Origin: Nocardiopsis sp. FIRDI 009
GTDB lineage: Bacteria; Actinomycetota; Actinomycetes; Streptosporangiales; Streptosporangiaceae
Assembly (NCBI RefSeq): GCF_003386285.1
Contig: NZ_QPNC01000011.1
Coordinates: 140,465-204,464, forward strand
Length of the DNA stretch: 64,000 nucleotides
Reading direction: 5' to 3'
Shown: positions 43,945 to 52,111 of the stretch, in pieces
Position numbering within the stretch: the first letter of the stretch is position 1
Layout: every line of letters begins with the position of its first letter
Translations under genes and position numbers: made by a program
Notes under the pieces: generated by a model
Told to the model about the DNA's origin: nothing
What the model saw: the letters and a program-made list of their open reading frames with translations, nothing else
The model's database searches: none

Positions 43945-44484
43945 GTGTACCGACTGCGGGAGTGGTGTCCGGGGGACGCCGACCGTCTGGTGGGGGCGTT
44001 CGAGGACCGTGATCTGGGGCGGCAGACCGCGCTCGTGCCGCGCACGCGGGCGCTGGCACTGGAGTGGATCGACCGGCGCCGGGACCGCGCCGCCGACGGG
44101 CGGGCGCTGGCGTTCGCGGTCGTCGAGGGTGACGGGCCGGTGCTCGGCCACGTCGAGGTGGCGGTGACCGACCCGGGCCACGACACCGGCTGGGTGTCCT
44201 ACTGGACCCATCCCGCCGAGCGGGGGCGGGGCGTGGCGTCCGCGGGGGCGGCCCTCGCCGCCGAGCACGCCTTCGGCGCCCTGGGGCTGCACCGACTGGA
44301 GTTGGAGCACCGGGTCAACAACCCGGGTTCGTGCGCGGTGGCGCTGCGGGCCGGGTTCCGTCCCGAGGGGGTGCGGCGGGCCCGGCTGTGCTACGGGGTC
44401 GAGCGCTTCGACGTCGGGGCGCACGCGCGGCTGGCCACCGACCCGGCGGAGGGCGTCGCCCTCGCGCTGTGCGGCGGCCGGTGA
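43945..44484 (+). CDS. GNAT family N-acetyltransferase (RimJ/RimL-like)
   Basis: A 179-residue acetyltransferase of the RimJ/RimL group. The acetyl-CoA loop is HPAERGRGVASAGAALAAEH, and the substrate-side motif HRLELEHRVNNPGSCAVALR and AGFRPEGVRRA follow. I choose GTG 43945 (VYRLREWCPGD) because GGAGGGG lies 4 nt upstream and the domain starts here; the longer open frame begins at a TTG with no support. The acceptor is unknown (protein N-terminus or amine). It ends just before a bidirectional terminator. Confidence 0.85.
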   Translation: MYRLREWCPGDADRLVGAFEDRDLGRQTALVPRTRALALEWIDRRRDRAADGRALAFAVVEGDGPVLGHVEVAVTDPGHDTGWVSYWTHPAERGRGVASAGAALAAEHAFGALGLHRLELEHRVNNPGSCAVALRAGFRPEGVRRARLCYGVERFDVGAHARLATDPAEGVALALCGGR

Positions 44485-44498
44485 CGCCGGAGGGACGA

Positions 44499-44524
44499 CG
44501 GGGCACGGTTCGAGCCGTGCCCCG
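44499..44524. terminator. Bidirectional terminator
   Basis: A perfect 10-bp stem (44499-44508 with 44515-44524) and a 6-nt loop separate the GNAT gene (+) from the small secreted-protein gene (-). Confidence 0.75.
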
Positions 44525-44543
44525 CGTTCGCCCCTCAGCGGGA

Positions 44544-44750
44544 TCAGTTGTGGATGTTGTTGTTGGCGCTGCTGTCGACCACGTTGCAGCCGTCCAGCTC
44601 GACCAGGGACACGTCGATGACGTCGGCGCAGATCGGCACGGTGATGTTCTGGACGTCGGCGTTGTTGTCCGCGGCGGCGGTGCCGGTCATGGCGCCGAGG
44701 GCGAGGCCGGTGGCGAGGATGAGGCCGGAGGCGGTGGAGAAGCGCTTCAT
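44544..44750 (-). CDS. Small secreted two-cysteine protein, copy 1 (68 aa)
   Basis: A signal peptide (MKRFSTASGLILATGLALGA to TAAA) precedes a 40-residue mature peptide beginning DNNADVQNITVPICADVIDV, with a second Cys in ELDGCNVVD. It ends with Asn-rich ANNNIHN. It is clearly paralogous to the next gene upstream: the DNNAxVQNITVPICAD and DGCNV parts are the same. Its size and Asn/Val-rich, two-Cys composition recall surface-active exported peptides of filamentous actinomycetes, but it is not a chaplin by sequence. Function is unknown. Confidence 0.8.
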   Translation of the reverse strand: MKRFSTASGLILATGLALGAMTGTAAADNNADVQNITVPICADVIDVSLVELDGCNVVDSSANNNIHN

Positions 44751-44828
44751 GGTGTTGGTCCTTGTCGGTTGGCGATGCGATCGTTGGTTCGGTGGAGGCC
44801 GCTCGGCCCCCGGGGTGCGTGCCCGTCG

Positions 44829-45041
44829 TTAGCGGTTGATGCTGACGTTGCCGTTGGCGTCCTTGTCGATGACGTTGCAGCCGTCGACGCTCACACCCGC
44901 GAACTGGAGGATGTCGGCGCAGATCGGCACGGTGATGTTCTGCACGTTGGCGTTGTTGTCCGCGGCGGCGGTGCCGGTCAGGGCACCGAGGGCGAGGCCG
45001 GTGGCGAGGACGAGACCGGAGGCCTTGGCGATACGTGTCAT
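44829..45041 (-). CDS. Small secreted two-cysteine protein, copy 2 (70 aa)
   Basis: A signal peptide (MTRIAKASGLVLATGLALGA) precedes the mature DNNANVQNITVPICADILQF, then VSVDGCNVIDKDANGN. It is the paralogue of the gene at 44544-44750; the first half of the mature region is nearly identical and the C-terminal third differs. ATG 45041 has AAAGGTGACC upstream. The longer open frame has no start support. The two copies lie head-to-tail 78 bp apart, so this is a recent-looking tandem duplication with tail divergence. Confidence 0.8.
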   Translation of the reverse strand: MTRIAKASGLVLATGLALGALTGTAAADNNANVQNITVPICADILQFAGVSVDGCNVIDKDANGNVSINR

Positions 45042-45291
45042 GGAGGTCACCTTTCGGAAGATCCAAAATGGGGTGGCTGTAGCCGCCGGAAATAACTTAG
45101 CGTAGTCAGGCGCGTGCTCGGGGTGCTTTCGGGGAAGAATCCAGAGGTTCCTCGGGATTTCTCTGGCCTCGCGCACGACATGACGGACATGTCGCGCCAA
45201 CACGCCCGCGCCCCGTAACCGAACTGAGAACACGGCGCGCGTGGTCCCTCGGCGAGTCCTCCGGAGGCCGGTGCGGAAGGCGCACACGAAA

Positions 45292-45318
45292 AAGGGCCCG
45301 CGCGGCGCGCGGGCCCTT
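45292..45318 (-). terminator. Intrinsic terminator of the PGYGQQ-repeat gene
   Basis: A perfect 12-bp stem (45292-45303 with 45307-45318) with a 3-nt loop. On the minus strand it is followed by a run of five T. This is the clearest rho-independent terminator in the window, 17 bp after the stop codon. Confidence 0.9.
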
Positions 45319-45334
45319 CGGATCGGGGGAGCGG

Positions 45335-45874
45335 CTACCAGCCCTGCTGCTGCCCGTATCCCGGGTACTGCTGTCCGTACCCCGGCTGCTGGCCGTAGCC
45401 GGGCTGCTGGCCGTAGCCGGGGTACTGCTGCGGGTCGTAACCCGGGTACTGGTGCTGGTCATAGCCGGGTTGCTGCCCGTACCCCGGCTGCTGCTGGGCG
45501 TAGCCCGCGTACGGGTCGTACGCCTGCTGCGCTCCCGTGTGCGGGTACGCCTGCTGCTGGCCGGAGTGGTCCGGCTGCGGAGCGGGCTGCTGGGCCTCGG
45601 CCTGGGCGGTGCCCTGGGCCGCCGACGCGTCCGGACGGAAGATGAACAGGCGCGAGGCCGTCTCTTCGGACTCACTCGGCGCCGTCATCTCCAGGCGCCA
45701 CCCCGCCTCCTCGATCCCCTCCAGGATGCGGGTCAGGCCGGGGCGCAGCTTGCTGTCCTTCTCGTCGTAGGCGTTGGCGTCGAGCTGGACGATGAACATC
45801 CGGCGCTTCTGCTGCGCGGCGACCTTCGCGTGCTCGACGACCGTGCTGTCCCTCACGACCTGTGTGACGCTCAT
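45335..45874 (-). CDS. Protein with conserved N-terminal domain and PGYGQQ-repeat tail
   Basis: A 179-residue protein. Residues 1-~95 form a folded domain (VVEHAKVAAQQKRRMFIVQL, DANAYDEKDSKLRPGLTRIL, then EEAGWRLEMTAPSE) of a type seen in actinomycetes but with no known function. Residues ~100-179 are low-complexity, with repeated PGYGQQ, YPGYD and QQPGYD units, rich in Tyr, Gln, Gly and Pro. This composition is like disordered regions that promote phase separation. No membrane segment or signal is present, so the protein is cytoplasmic. GAATAACC-type context lies before ATG 45874; the ribosome site is weak. Confidence 0.8.
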   Translation of the reverse strand: MSVTQVVRDSTVVEHAKVAAQQKRRMFIVQLDANAYDEKDSKLRPGLTRILEGIEEAGWRLEMTAPSESEETASRLFIFRPDASAAQGTAQAEAQQPAPQPDHSGQQQAYPHTGAQQAYDPYAGYAQQQPGYGQQPGYDQHQYPGYDPQQYPGYGQQPGYGQQPGYGQQYPGYGQQQGW

Positions 45875-46031
45875 GAATAACCGTACCCATCTGCTCTGAT
45901 CGGAGCTGCTTCACCCGCCGGGAGGCTCCCGGTCGTCCGCGTCCGGCATGGCGGGATTCCGCCGGGCTCCGGATCCATGATGCCTCCTGTGGGCCCGTCT
46001 GGCCACAGAACGCCCGAACCGTCCCGTACCC

Positions 46032-46694
46032 CTAGGACGCGGCGTCGCGGACCGCCTCAGCGACGGGTGTCGCACCGTTCACCAGGTTGAGAGTCCTGCC
46101 GATCGTCCCCGGTTCCTCCAACAGGGCGAGGATCACCGCGGCCACGTCGTCCCGGGTCACCTCGGCGCGTTCGACGTCCGGGCCGAGCGCCACCAGGCCG
46201 GTCCCGGGCTCGTCGGTCAGCCGTCCCGGCCGCAGGATCGTCCAGTCCAGCTCCAGATGACGTTCCCGCAGGTCGGCGTCGGCGGCGCGCTTGGCCGCCA
46301 CGTAGGCCGCCCAGACCTCGTCGGTGCCCTCGGGGACGGGCTCGTCCACCCCGATGGCCGAGATCTGGATCAGACGGCGCACACCGGCCAGCGAGGCCGC
46401 GTCCGCGGTCAGGACGGCGGCCGCGCGGTCCACGGTGTCCTTGCGGGGCACGCCGCTGCCGGGACCGGCCCCGGCAGCGAAGACCACGCCGTCGGCGTTC
46501 ATGATCTTCTCGGTCAACTCGGTGACGGTGGCCTTCTCCAGGTCCACCACCACGGGCTCCGCCCCGGCGTCGCGGACGTCCTGGGCGTGGTCGGGGTTGC
46601 GGATGAGGGAGACGGGTTCGTCGCCGCGGTCGGCCAGCAGTCTGGCCAGACGCAGCGCGATCTTCCCGTGCCCTCCGGCGATGACGATACGCAT
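46032..46694 (-). CDS. NAD(P)H-binding SDR-like protein (atypical, NmrA/YwnB type)
   Basis: A 220-residue Rossmann protein starting MRIVIAGGHGKIALRLARLL, with the GxxGxxG nucleotide loop. VVFAAGAGPGSG and LIQISAIGVDEP follow, then WTILRPGRLTDEPG, a hallmark of the atypical SDR subgroup that lacks the classical YxxxK. Members are NAD(P)-dependent redox sensors or epimerases of unknown substrate. It stands alone, upstream of a terminator that ends korB. Confidence 0.88.
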   Translation of the reverse strand: MRIVIAGGHGKIALRLARLLADRGDEPVSLIRNPDHAQDVRDAGAEPVVVDLEKATVTELTEKIMNADGVVFAAGAGPGSGVPRKDTVDRAAAVLTADAASLAGVRRLIQISAIGVDEPVPEGTDEVWAAYVAAKRAADADLRERHLELDWTILRPGRLTDEPGTGLVALGPDVERAEVTRDDVAAVILALLEEPGTIGRTLNLVNGATPVAEAVRDAAS

Positions 46695-46732
46695 GCCCGA
46701 AGCGTATTGCCTCGGCCCCGGCGGCGGACGGG

Positions 46733-46758
46733 GCGGGCCGGAGCCGGGACCGGCCCGC
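46733..46758 (-). terminator. Terminator downstream of korB
   Basis: A perfect 9-bp GC-rich stem (46733-46741 with 46750-46758) lies 25 bp after the korB stop on the minus strand. Confidence 0.6.
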
Positions 46759-46782
46759 GCCCTCCCGGGCCGAGGGTTCGGT

Positions 46783-47868
46783 CTACTCGACCGTCCAGGT
46801 GTCCCCGCTGGCCAGCAGCGACGCCAGGTCGCCCTCGCCCCGCGCGGCGCGCGCGTCGGCGATCTGCTCGTTCAGCAGCTCGTCGTAGGTGGGGCGCCGC
46901 ACGTCGCGGAACACCCCGATCGGCACGTGCTCGAACGCGGGCTGGTCCAGCCGCGACAGCGCGAACGCGTACCCTGGGTCCTCGCGGTGCGCGTCGTGCC
47001 GGATCAGCCGCTCCTCGCCGACGGAGTCGACGTCCACGACCTCCAGCCCGCCGAACTCCCCGGCGACCACGCCACGGTCCGGCCCCAGCCGCAGCGGCTC
47101 GCCGTGCTCCATGCGCAGCAGCCGCGTGTCCCGCGAGGACGGGTCCTTGAGCGGCTCGAACGCGTCGTCGTTGAAGATCGGGCAGTTCTGGTAGATCTCC
47201 ACGAAGGACGCACCCGGGTGGTCCGCCGCCGCCCGCAGCACCGACGTCAGGTGCCTGCGGTCGGAGTCGACCGTGCGCGCCACGAACCCGGCCTCCGCCC
47301 CCAGCGCCAGCGACACCGGGTTGAACGGGTGGTCGAGCGAGCCGACCGGCGAGGACTTGGTGACCTTGCCGGTCTCGGAGGTCGGGGAGTACTGGCCCTT
47401 GGTCAGCCCGTAGATCCGGTTGTTGAACAGCAGGACGTTGATGTTGACGTTGCGCCGCAGCGCGTGGATGAGGTGGTTGCCGCCGATCGACAGCCCGTCC
47501 CCGTCACCGGTCACCACCCACACCGACAGGTCCGGCCGACTGCTCGCCAACCCGGTGGCGATGGCCGGGGCGCGCCCGTGGATCGAGTGCATCCCGTAGG
47601 TGCTGAGGTAGTAGGGGAACCGGGAGGAGCAGCCGATCCCCGACACGATCACGATGTTCTCACGCGGGACGCCCAGCTCCGGGAGGAAGGACTGGAAGGC
47701 CGCGAGGATCGCGTAGTCGCCGCAGCCCGGGCACCAGCGCACCTCCTGCCCGGACTTGAAGTCCTTCGCCTTGTAGGCGGTGTCGGTCGTGGGGACCAGG
47801 CTCAGTCCGCCCGGACCCTCGCCGCTCCCGTTCGCCGCGCCGCGCACCGCGCCCCCGTTCTCACTCAC
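46783..47868 (-). CDS. korB: 2-oxoacid:ferredoxin oxidoreductase, beta subunit
   Basis: KorB binds thiamine diphosphate and a 4Fe-4S cluster and works with KorA to turn 2-oxoglutarate into succinyl-CoA with ferredoxin. Cluster and TPP motifs are visible: EVRWCPGCGDYAILAAF, SGIGCSSRFPYY and VVTGDGDGLSIGGNHLIHAL, then NNRIYGLTKGQYSPTSE. The product is 361 residues from GTG 47868; the start overlaps the korA stop by 8 bp. Actinobacterial KorAB can replace 2-oxoglutarate dehydrogenase in the TCA cycle. Confidence 0.95.
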   Translation of the reverse strand: MSENGGAVRGAANGSGEGPGGLSLVPTTDTAYKAKDFKSGQEVRWCPGCGDYAILAAFQSFLPELGVPRENIVIVSGIGCSSRFPYYLSTYGMHSIHGRAPAIATGLASSRPDLSVWVVTGDGDGLSIGGNHLIHALRRNVNINVLLFNNRIYGLTKGQYSPTSETGKVTKSSPVGSLDHPFNPVSLALGAEAGFVARTVDSDRRHLTSVLRAAADHPGASFVEIYQNCPIFNDDAFEPLKDPSSRDTRLLRMEHGEPLRLGPDRGVVAGEFGGLEVVDVDSVGEERLIRHDAHREDPGYAFALSRLDQPAFEHVPIGVFRDVRRPTYDELLNEQIADARAARGEGDLASLLASGDTWTVE

Positions 47869-49714
47869 CACGGTCGATGACCTCCTGAAGCACGCCCGCC
47901 AGCTCCTCGGCCCGGAACGGCAGACCGCGGACCTTGTTGTAACCGATGACGTCGACCAGGTACCTGCCGCGCAGCAGCAGGGCCAGCTGGCCGAGGTTGA
48001 TCTCCGGGACCACCACCCGGTCGTAGCGGCGCAGCACCTCGCCGAGGTTGGCCGGGAACGGGTTGAGGTGGCGCAGGTGGGCCTGGGCGACCCGCCCGCC
48101 CGCGCGCCTGACCCGGCGCACCGCAGCCGTGATCGACCCGTAGGTGCCGCCCCAGCCCAGGACCAGCACGTCGGCGTCGCCGGTCGGGTCGGACACCTCC
48201 ACCGGAGGGATGTCGCGCGCGATGGCGTCGATCTTGCCCTGCCGGGTGCGGACCATGAGGTCGTGGTTGGCGGGGGTGTAGGAGATGTCACCCGTCTCGG
48301 CGTGCTTCTCGATACCGCCGATCCGGTGCTCCAGCCCCGCCGTCCCGGGCACCGCCCACGGGCGGGCCAGCGTCTCATCGTCCCTCAGGTAGGGGAGGAA
48401 GGAGTCGTCGGGGCCGTTGGGCCCGGTGGCGAACCCGGGATCGATCACGGGCAGCGCGTCGACCTCCGGGAGCCGCCAGGGCTCCGACCCGTTGGCCAGG
48501 TATCCGTCCGAGAGCATCACCACCGGTGTGCGGTAGGTGACAGCCAGACGGACGGCCTCGACCGCCGTGTCGAAGCAGTCCGCCGGCGAGGCCGGCGCCA
48601 CCACCGGCAGCGGTGACTCGCCGTTGCGCCCGTACAGGGCCATGAGCAGGTCGGTCTGCTCGGTCTTGGTCGGCATGCCGGTGCTCGGTCCCGCGCGCTG
48701 CACGTCGACCACCACCAGCGGGAGTTCGGTCATCACGGCCAGGCCGACCGTCTCCTGCTTGAGCACCATGCCCGGGCCCGACGTGGTCGTCACACCCAGC
48801 GCGCCGCCGAACGCCGCGCCCAGCGCCGCGCCGACCCCGGCGATCTCGTCCTCGGCCTGGAAGGTGCGGACCCCGAACCGCTTGTGCCGGGACAGTTCGT
48901 GGAGGATGTCCGAGGCCGGGGTGATCGGGTAGGAGCCCAGGAAGAGCGGGAGCCCGGACCGCTGGGACCCGGCGATCAGCCCGTAGGCGGTGGCGAGGTT
49001 GCCGGTGATGTTCCGGTAGGTGCCCGAGGGCAGCCGCGCCGGTTTGATCTCGTAGGAGACCGCGAAGTCCTCGGTGGTCTCCCCGAAGTTCCACCCGGCC
49101 TGGAAGGCGGTCAGGTTGGCGGCCAGGATGTCGGGCTTGGCGGCGAACTTCGACTTGAGGAAGGACGTCGTGCCCTCGGTCGGCCGGTTGTACATCCAGG
49201 ACAGGAGGCCGAGCGCGAACATGTTCTTCGCCCGCTGCGCGTCCTTCTTCGACACGTCGCTCTCCGCCAGCGCCGCCACGGTCAGGGAGGTCAACGGGAC
49301 CGCGCTGACCTTGAACCCGTCGAGCGTGCCGTCGGTGAGCGGGTCGACGTCGTAGCCGACCTTGGCCAGGCTGCGCCGGGTGAACTCGTCGGTGTTGACG
49401 ATCACCGTCGCCCCCCGGGGCAGGTCGCCGAGGTTGGCCTTGAGCGCGGCGGGGTTCATCGCCACCAGTACGTCCGGGGCGTCGCCCGGCGTCATGATGT
49501 CGTGGTCGGCGAAGTGCAACTGGAAACTGGACACCCCGGGCAGGGTGCCGGCGGGGGCGCGGATCTCCGCGGGAAAGTTCGGCAGTGTCGACAGGTCGTT
49601 GCCGAACGACGCGGTCTCCTGGGTGAAACGGTCACCGGTCAGCTGCATCCCGTCGCCGGAGTCGCCGGCGAAGCGGATGATGACGCGGTCGAGCTGTTCG
49701 ATCTGTTTGGCCAC
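47861..49714 (-). CDS. korA: 2-oxoacid:ferredoxin oxidoreductase, alpha subunit (fused gamma-alpha)
   Basis: A 617-residue fusion of the gamma domain (IIRFAGDSGDGMQLTGDRFT, up to ~200) and the pyruvate-flavodoxin/ferredoxin-oxidoreductase domain (LFLGSYPITPASDILHELSR, TTTSGPGMVLKQETVGLAV, QRAGPSTGMPTKTEQTDLL). The start is GTG 49714 (VAKQIEQLDRVI), with AAGGAGG about 12 nt upstream. It overlaps korB, which follows. Together they form a cytoplasmic 2-oxoglutarate:ferredoxin oxidoreductase. The longer open frame upstream is unsupported. Confidence 0.95.
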   Translation of the reverse strand: MAKQIEQLDRVIIRFAGDSGDGMQLTGDRFTQETASFGNDLSTLPNFPAEIRAPAGTLPGVSSFQLHFADHDIMTPGDAPDVLVAMNPAALKANLGDLPRGATVIVNTDEFTRRSLAKVGYDVDPLTDGTLDGFKVSAVPLTSLTVAALAESDVSKKDAQRAKNMFALGLLSWMYNRPTEGTTSFLKSKFAAKPDILAANLTAFQAGWNFGETTEDFAVSYEIKPARLPSGTYRNITGNLATAYGLIAGSQRSGLPLFLGSYPITPASDILHELSRHKRFGVRTFQAEDEIAGVGAALGAAFGGALGVTTTSGPGMVLKQETVGLAVMTELPLVVVDVQRAGPSTGMPTKTEQTDLLMALYGRNGESPLPVVAPASPADCFDTAVEAVRLAVTYRTPVVMLSDGYLANGSEPWRLPEVDALPVIDPGFATGPNGPDDSFLPYLRDDETLARPWAVPGTAGLEHRIGGIEKHAETGDISYTPANHDLMVRTRQGKIDAIARDIPPVEVSDPTGDADVLVLGWGGTYGSITAAVRRVRRAGGRVAQAHLRHLNPFPANLGEVLRRYDRVVVPEINLGQLALLLRGRYLVDVIGYNKVRGLPFRAEELAGVLQEVIDRGE

Positions 49715-50245
49715 TGAGATCGACGACCTCCTTGGTGAGCCGCCTGTCGTGTCGGGCGGCGGCGCTCGGTTGTCAGCCCCGGACGGGTCGTGTCGCGCCT
49801 GGCTGGACGGCCGGTCCGCGGGCGTGGGGACAGCGGGTGCGGCCCTCGCGGGGACCGGGCGCGCCAACCCGGCCTCGCGTGTCGCGGCGTCGCCGCGGCG
49901 GTCGGGTCGTGAAGGGCCAGCCATCGACGACACGGCCGCTCTCCCATCGGTCCGGGCCGGGCCCGGACCGATGCCTGCGGTGCGGGTCCGATGGACGCAC
50001 CCCGCGCTCGCGACGGGTGGGAGCCACCGAACACGCCCTGGTGATAAGGGCCACGTTCGCACTATAGGTCGTCGCCCGCGGCCGGTTCTCTTCCGGGTGG
50101 CGATTGTCACAGCGGGTGGGTGGAGCTCGGCCCGGGGATGTGACGGACAGCTGGCCACATGGGGAACGCAAGACGCCGACCCGCACGTTTGTCACCATGT
50201 ACGCATCCAAAGCGGGCGCGGATCCGGTTCAGAGGGGGTGGCGGC
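49715..50245. other. Non-coding region between divergent korA and htpX
   Basis: About 530 bp with no convincing gene. It must hold the korAB and htpX promoters. The one clear structure is a perfect 29-bp palindrome at 49945-49973 (14-bp arms around one base), about 230 bp upstream of korA. A TATAGT-like -10 for korA may lie at 50066-50061, but no matching -35 is seen. Confidence 0.5.
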
Positions 50246-51106
50246 GTGCACGTCAACGCGGTCCGTGCGGTCGGTCTGTTCGTCGGTGCCGGAGTCCTCC
50301 TCGTGGCCGCCGGCTGGCTGTTCGGGGCCGCCGCCGGGGCCCAGTTCTGCCTGGCGCTGGTCGTGTGCGCCGGGGTGCTGGTGTACCTGTTCGGCGAGAC
50401 CCTGGCGTTGCGCGCGATGCGGGCCCATCCGGTGAGCGAGATCGAGCAGCCGGAGCTGTACCGGATCGTCCGCGAACTGGCCACGGCCGCCCGGCAGCCG
50501 ATGCCCCGGATGTACCTGTCACAGGTGCGCACCCCCAACGCCTTCGCCACGGGGCGCGGCCCGCGCCGGGCGGCGGTGTGCTGCACCACGGGGCTGCTGC
50601 GCACCCTCGACGAGCGCGAACTCCGCGCCGTGCTGGCGCACGAGCTGGCGCACATCCGCGCCCACGACACCGTCATCAGCTCCGTGGCGACCACTCTGAC
50701 CGGGCTCATCGCCGCGCTGTCGATGGTCACCTTCCTGCTGCCCCTGGGCGAGTCGGAGGAGACCGACATGCCCAACCTCCTGGGCGGGCTGCTGCTGGCC
50801 CTGCTGGCGCCCCTGGCGGCCCTGGTGGTCCACTTCGGAGTGGGGCGCCGACGGGAGTTCCGGGCCGACGAGGAGGCCGCTCGGCTGACCGGCGACCCGG
50901 AGGCCCTGTCGAGCGCGCTGCGCAGGCTGGACGCGGGCAGCCGTGCCCATCCGCTGCCGCGGGAACGCCCCCTGCTGGCCTCGGCGCACCTGATGACCAC
51001 CAACCCCTTCCCGGACGGGGTCGGTCGGCTGTTCTCCGCGCACCCGCCGGTGGCCGAGCGCGTGCGGCGGCTGCGCGAGCTGGGCCGCGACTGGGACCTG
51101 GGCTGA
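50246..51106 (+). CDS. htpX: M48 family metalloprotease (HtpX-like)
   Basis: A 286-residue membrane zinc protease. The active site is VLAHELAHIRAHDT (HExxH), the third ligand Glu lies in RREFRADEEAARLTGDPEAL, and HPPVAERVRRLREL ends the domain. Two N-terminal helices (AVGLFVGAGVLLVAAGWLF and AQFCLALVVCAGVLVYLFGE) and two more after the active site anchor it. GTG 50246 is chosen because AGAGGGGG lies 7 nt upstream. HtpX degrades misfolded membrane proteins. It is convergent with the YajQ gene. Confidence 0.92.
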   Translation: MHVNAVRAVGLFVGAGVLLVAAGWLFGAAAGAQFCLALVVCAGVLVYLFGETLALRAMRAHPVSEIEQPELYRIVRELATAARQPMPRMYLSQVRTPNAFATGRGPRRAAVCCTTGLLRTLDERELRAVLAHELAHIRAHDTVISSVATTLTGLIAALSMVTFLLPLGESEETDMPNLLGGLLLALLAPLAALVVHFGVGRRREFRADEEAARLTGDPEALSSALRRLDAGSRAHPLPRERPLLASAHLMTTNPFPDGVGRLFSAHPPVAERVRRLRELGRDWDLG

Positions 51107-51110
51107 GACG

Positions 51111-51157
51111 CGCCGCGGCCGTCCGCCCCCGACAGGGGCGGGGGGACGGCCGCGGCG
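51111..51157. terminator. Bidirectional terminator
   Basis: A perfect 14-bp stem (51111-51124 with 51144-51157) sits between the convergent htpX and YajQ genes. Confidence 0.75.
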
Positions 51158-51174
51158 TCCGGTACCGGGGGCGG

Positions 51175-51672
51175 TTACCGGTAGTTGACGAACTGGAGGG
51201 CCAGGTCGAAGTCCTTGGCCTCGATGAGCTTCATGACGCTCTGGAGGTCGTCCTTCTTCTTGGAGCTGACGCGCAGCTCGTCACCCTGGATCTGCGCCTT
51301 GACGCCCTTGGGGCCCTCGTCGCGGATGAGCTTGGAGATCTTCTTGGCGTCCTCGGAGGAGATGCCCTCCTTGAGGTTGACGGGGAGGCGGTACTCCTTG
51401 CCGGAGGGCTTGGGCTCGTCGGCCGGGTCCAGGACCTTCAGGGAGATCTTGCGCTTGATGAGCTTCTCCTTGAAGACCTCCAGAGCCGCCGTGGCGCGCT
51501 CCTCGGAGCCGCTCCTGATCTCGATCCCGTTCTCGCCCTGCCAGGCGATGGTGGTTCCGGTGCCCTTGAAGTCGAACCGCTGGGCCAGCTCCTTGCCCGC
51601 CTGGTTCAGGGCGTTGTCGACCTCCTGACGGTCGAGTTTGGACACGACGTCGAAACTGGATTCGGCGGCCAC
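51175..51672 (-). CDS. YajQ family protein (nucleotide-binding, two ferredoxin-like domains)
   Basis: A 165-residue cytoplasmic protein, full length for the family. It starts [20 protein letters not shown], and [17 protein letters not shown] and [24 protein letters not shown] sequence ([20 protein letters not shown]) follow. Some YajQ members bind cyclic di-GMP; in actinomycetes the ligand is untested. It starts with GTG 51672. The following ~230 bp to the tRNA hold its promoter and that of the tRNA. Confidence 0.92.
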   Translation of the reverse strand: MAAESSFDVVSKLDRQEVDNALNQAGKELAQRFDFKGTGTTIAWQGENGIEIRSGSEERATAALEVFKEKLIKRKISLKVLDPADEPKPSGKEYRLPVNLKEGISSEDAKKISKLIRDEGPKGVKAQIQGDELRVSSKKKDDLQSVMKLIEAKDFDLALQFVNYR

Positions 51673-51863
51673 GTACGCTCACACCCCGTTGTCTGTCATG
51701 GGTAGCGGGCGCTCGTCGGGCGCCCGCGCGGTCTCGTCCGGCCCGCACCGGCAGGTCCGGTCGGGCGGGGTCACGAGCTTAGCCGCGCACCGGCCGGGAC
51801 GCCCGAAGGCCCTGCTGGAGGGGGCGCGGACAAACCGATTTCAGGTTTGGACCGATCATCCGC

Positions 51864-51869
51864 TAGTCT
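51864..51869 (+). promoter_or_regulatory. Candidate -10 box of the tRNA-Tyr gene
   Basis: TAGTCT lies about 38 nt before the mature 5' end of the tRNA. A weak TTCAGG at about 18 bp upstream could be the -35. This is tentative. Confidence 0.4.
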
Positions 51870-51906
51870 CTTACATGCGTCGCGACGAACACGTCGCCGC
51901 AGCCCA

Positions 51907-51988
51907 GGCAGGTTGCCCGAGTGGCCAATGGGAGCGGACTGTAAATCCGTCGGCTTTGCCTTCCAAGGTTCGAATCCTTGACCTGCCA
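51907..51988 (+). tRNA. tRNA-Tyr: tRNA-Tyr (anticodon GTA)
   Basis: A class II tRNA of 82 nt. The acceptor arms GGCAGGT (51907-51913) and ACCTGCC (51981-51987) pair fully and A at 51988 is the discriminator. The anticodon loop is ACTGTAAAT, so the anticodon is GTA. A long variable arm (CGTCGGCTTTGCCTTCC region) and GGTTCGAATCC T-loop are present. CCA is not encoded (CACA follows). The gene is intact, and the integrase gene begins to its right, so its 3' end is the probable integration site of the element. Confidence 0.96.
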
Positions 51989-51990
51989 CA
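51960..51990. other. Probable attL core (3' end of tRNA-Tyr)
   Basis: AICE integrases usually recombine in the 3' part of a tRNA gene and leave a direct repeat of it at the other end. The tRNA 3' end lies 124 bp from the int stop codon, which is the usual layout. No second copy of the sequence is in the window, so the exact core cannot be set. Confidence 0.45.
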
Positions 51991-51995
51991 CTGGG

Positions 51996-52041
51996 AAGAC
52001 ACCCCAGTGACCAGCGGAAACGTCGGTCGCTGGGGTGTCTT
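51996..52041 (+). terminator. tRNA-Tyr terminator hairpin
   Basis: A 17-bp stem (51996-52012 with 52025-52041, one G-U pair in RNA) and a 12-nt loop follow the tRNA by 7 nt. It lies within the presumed attachment region, so the element may have supplied it. Confidence 0.7.
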
Positions 52042-52111
52042 GCATTCCCGGTCATTCACGGCGGTTCACGGCTGTCCTTGGAACAGCTGTGGAACGCTTC
52101 TTGGGACACTC

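Noticed and set aside
44544..45041. Chaplin or rodlin assignment of the two small secreted proteins
   Set aside because: Size and export fit, but the chaplin consensus around the two cysteines is not present.
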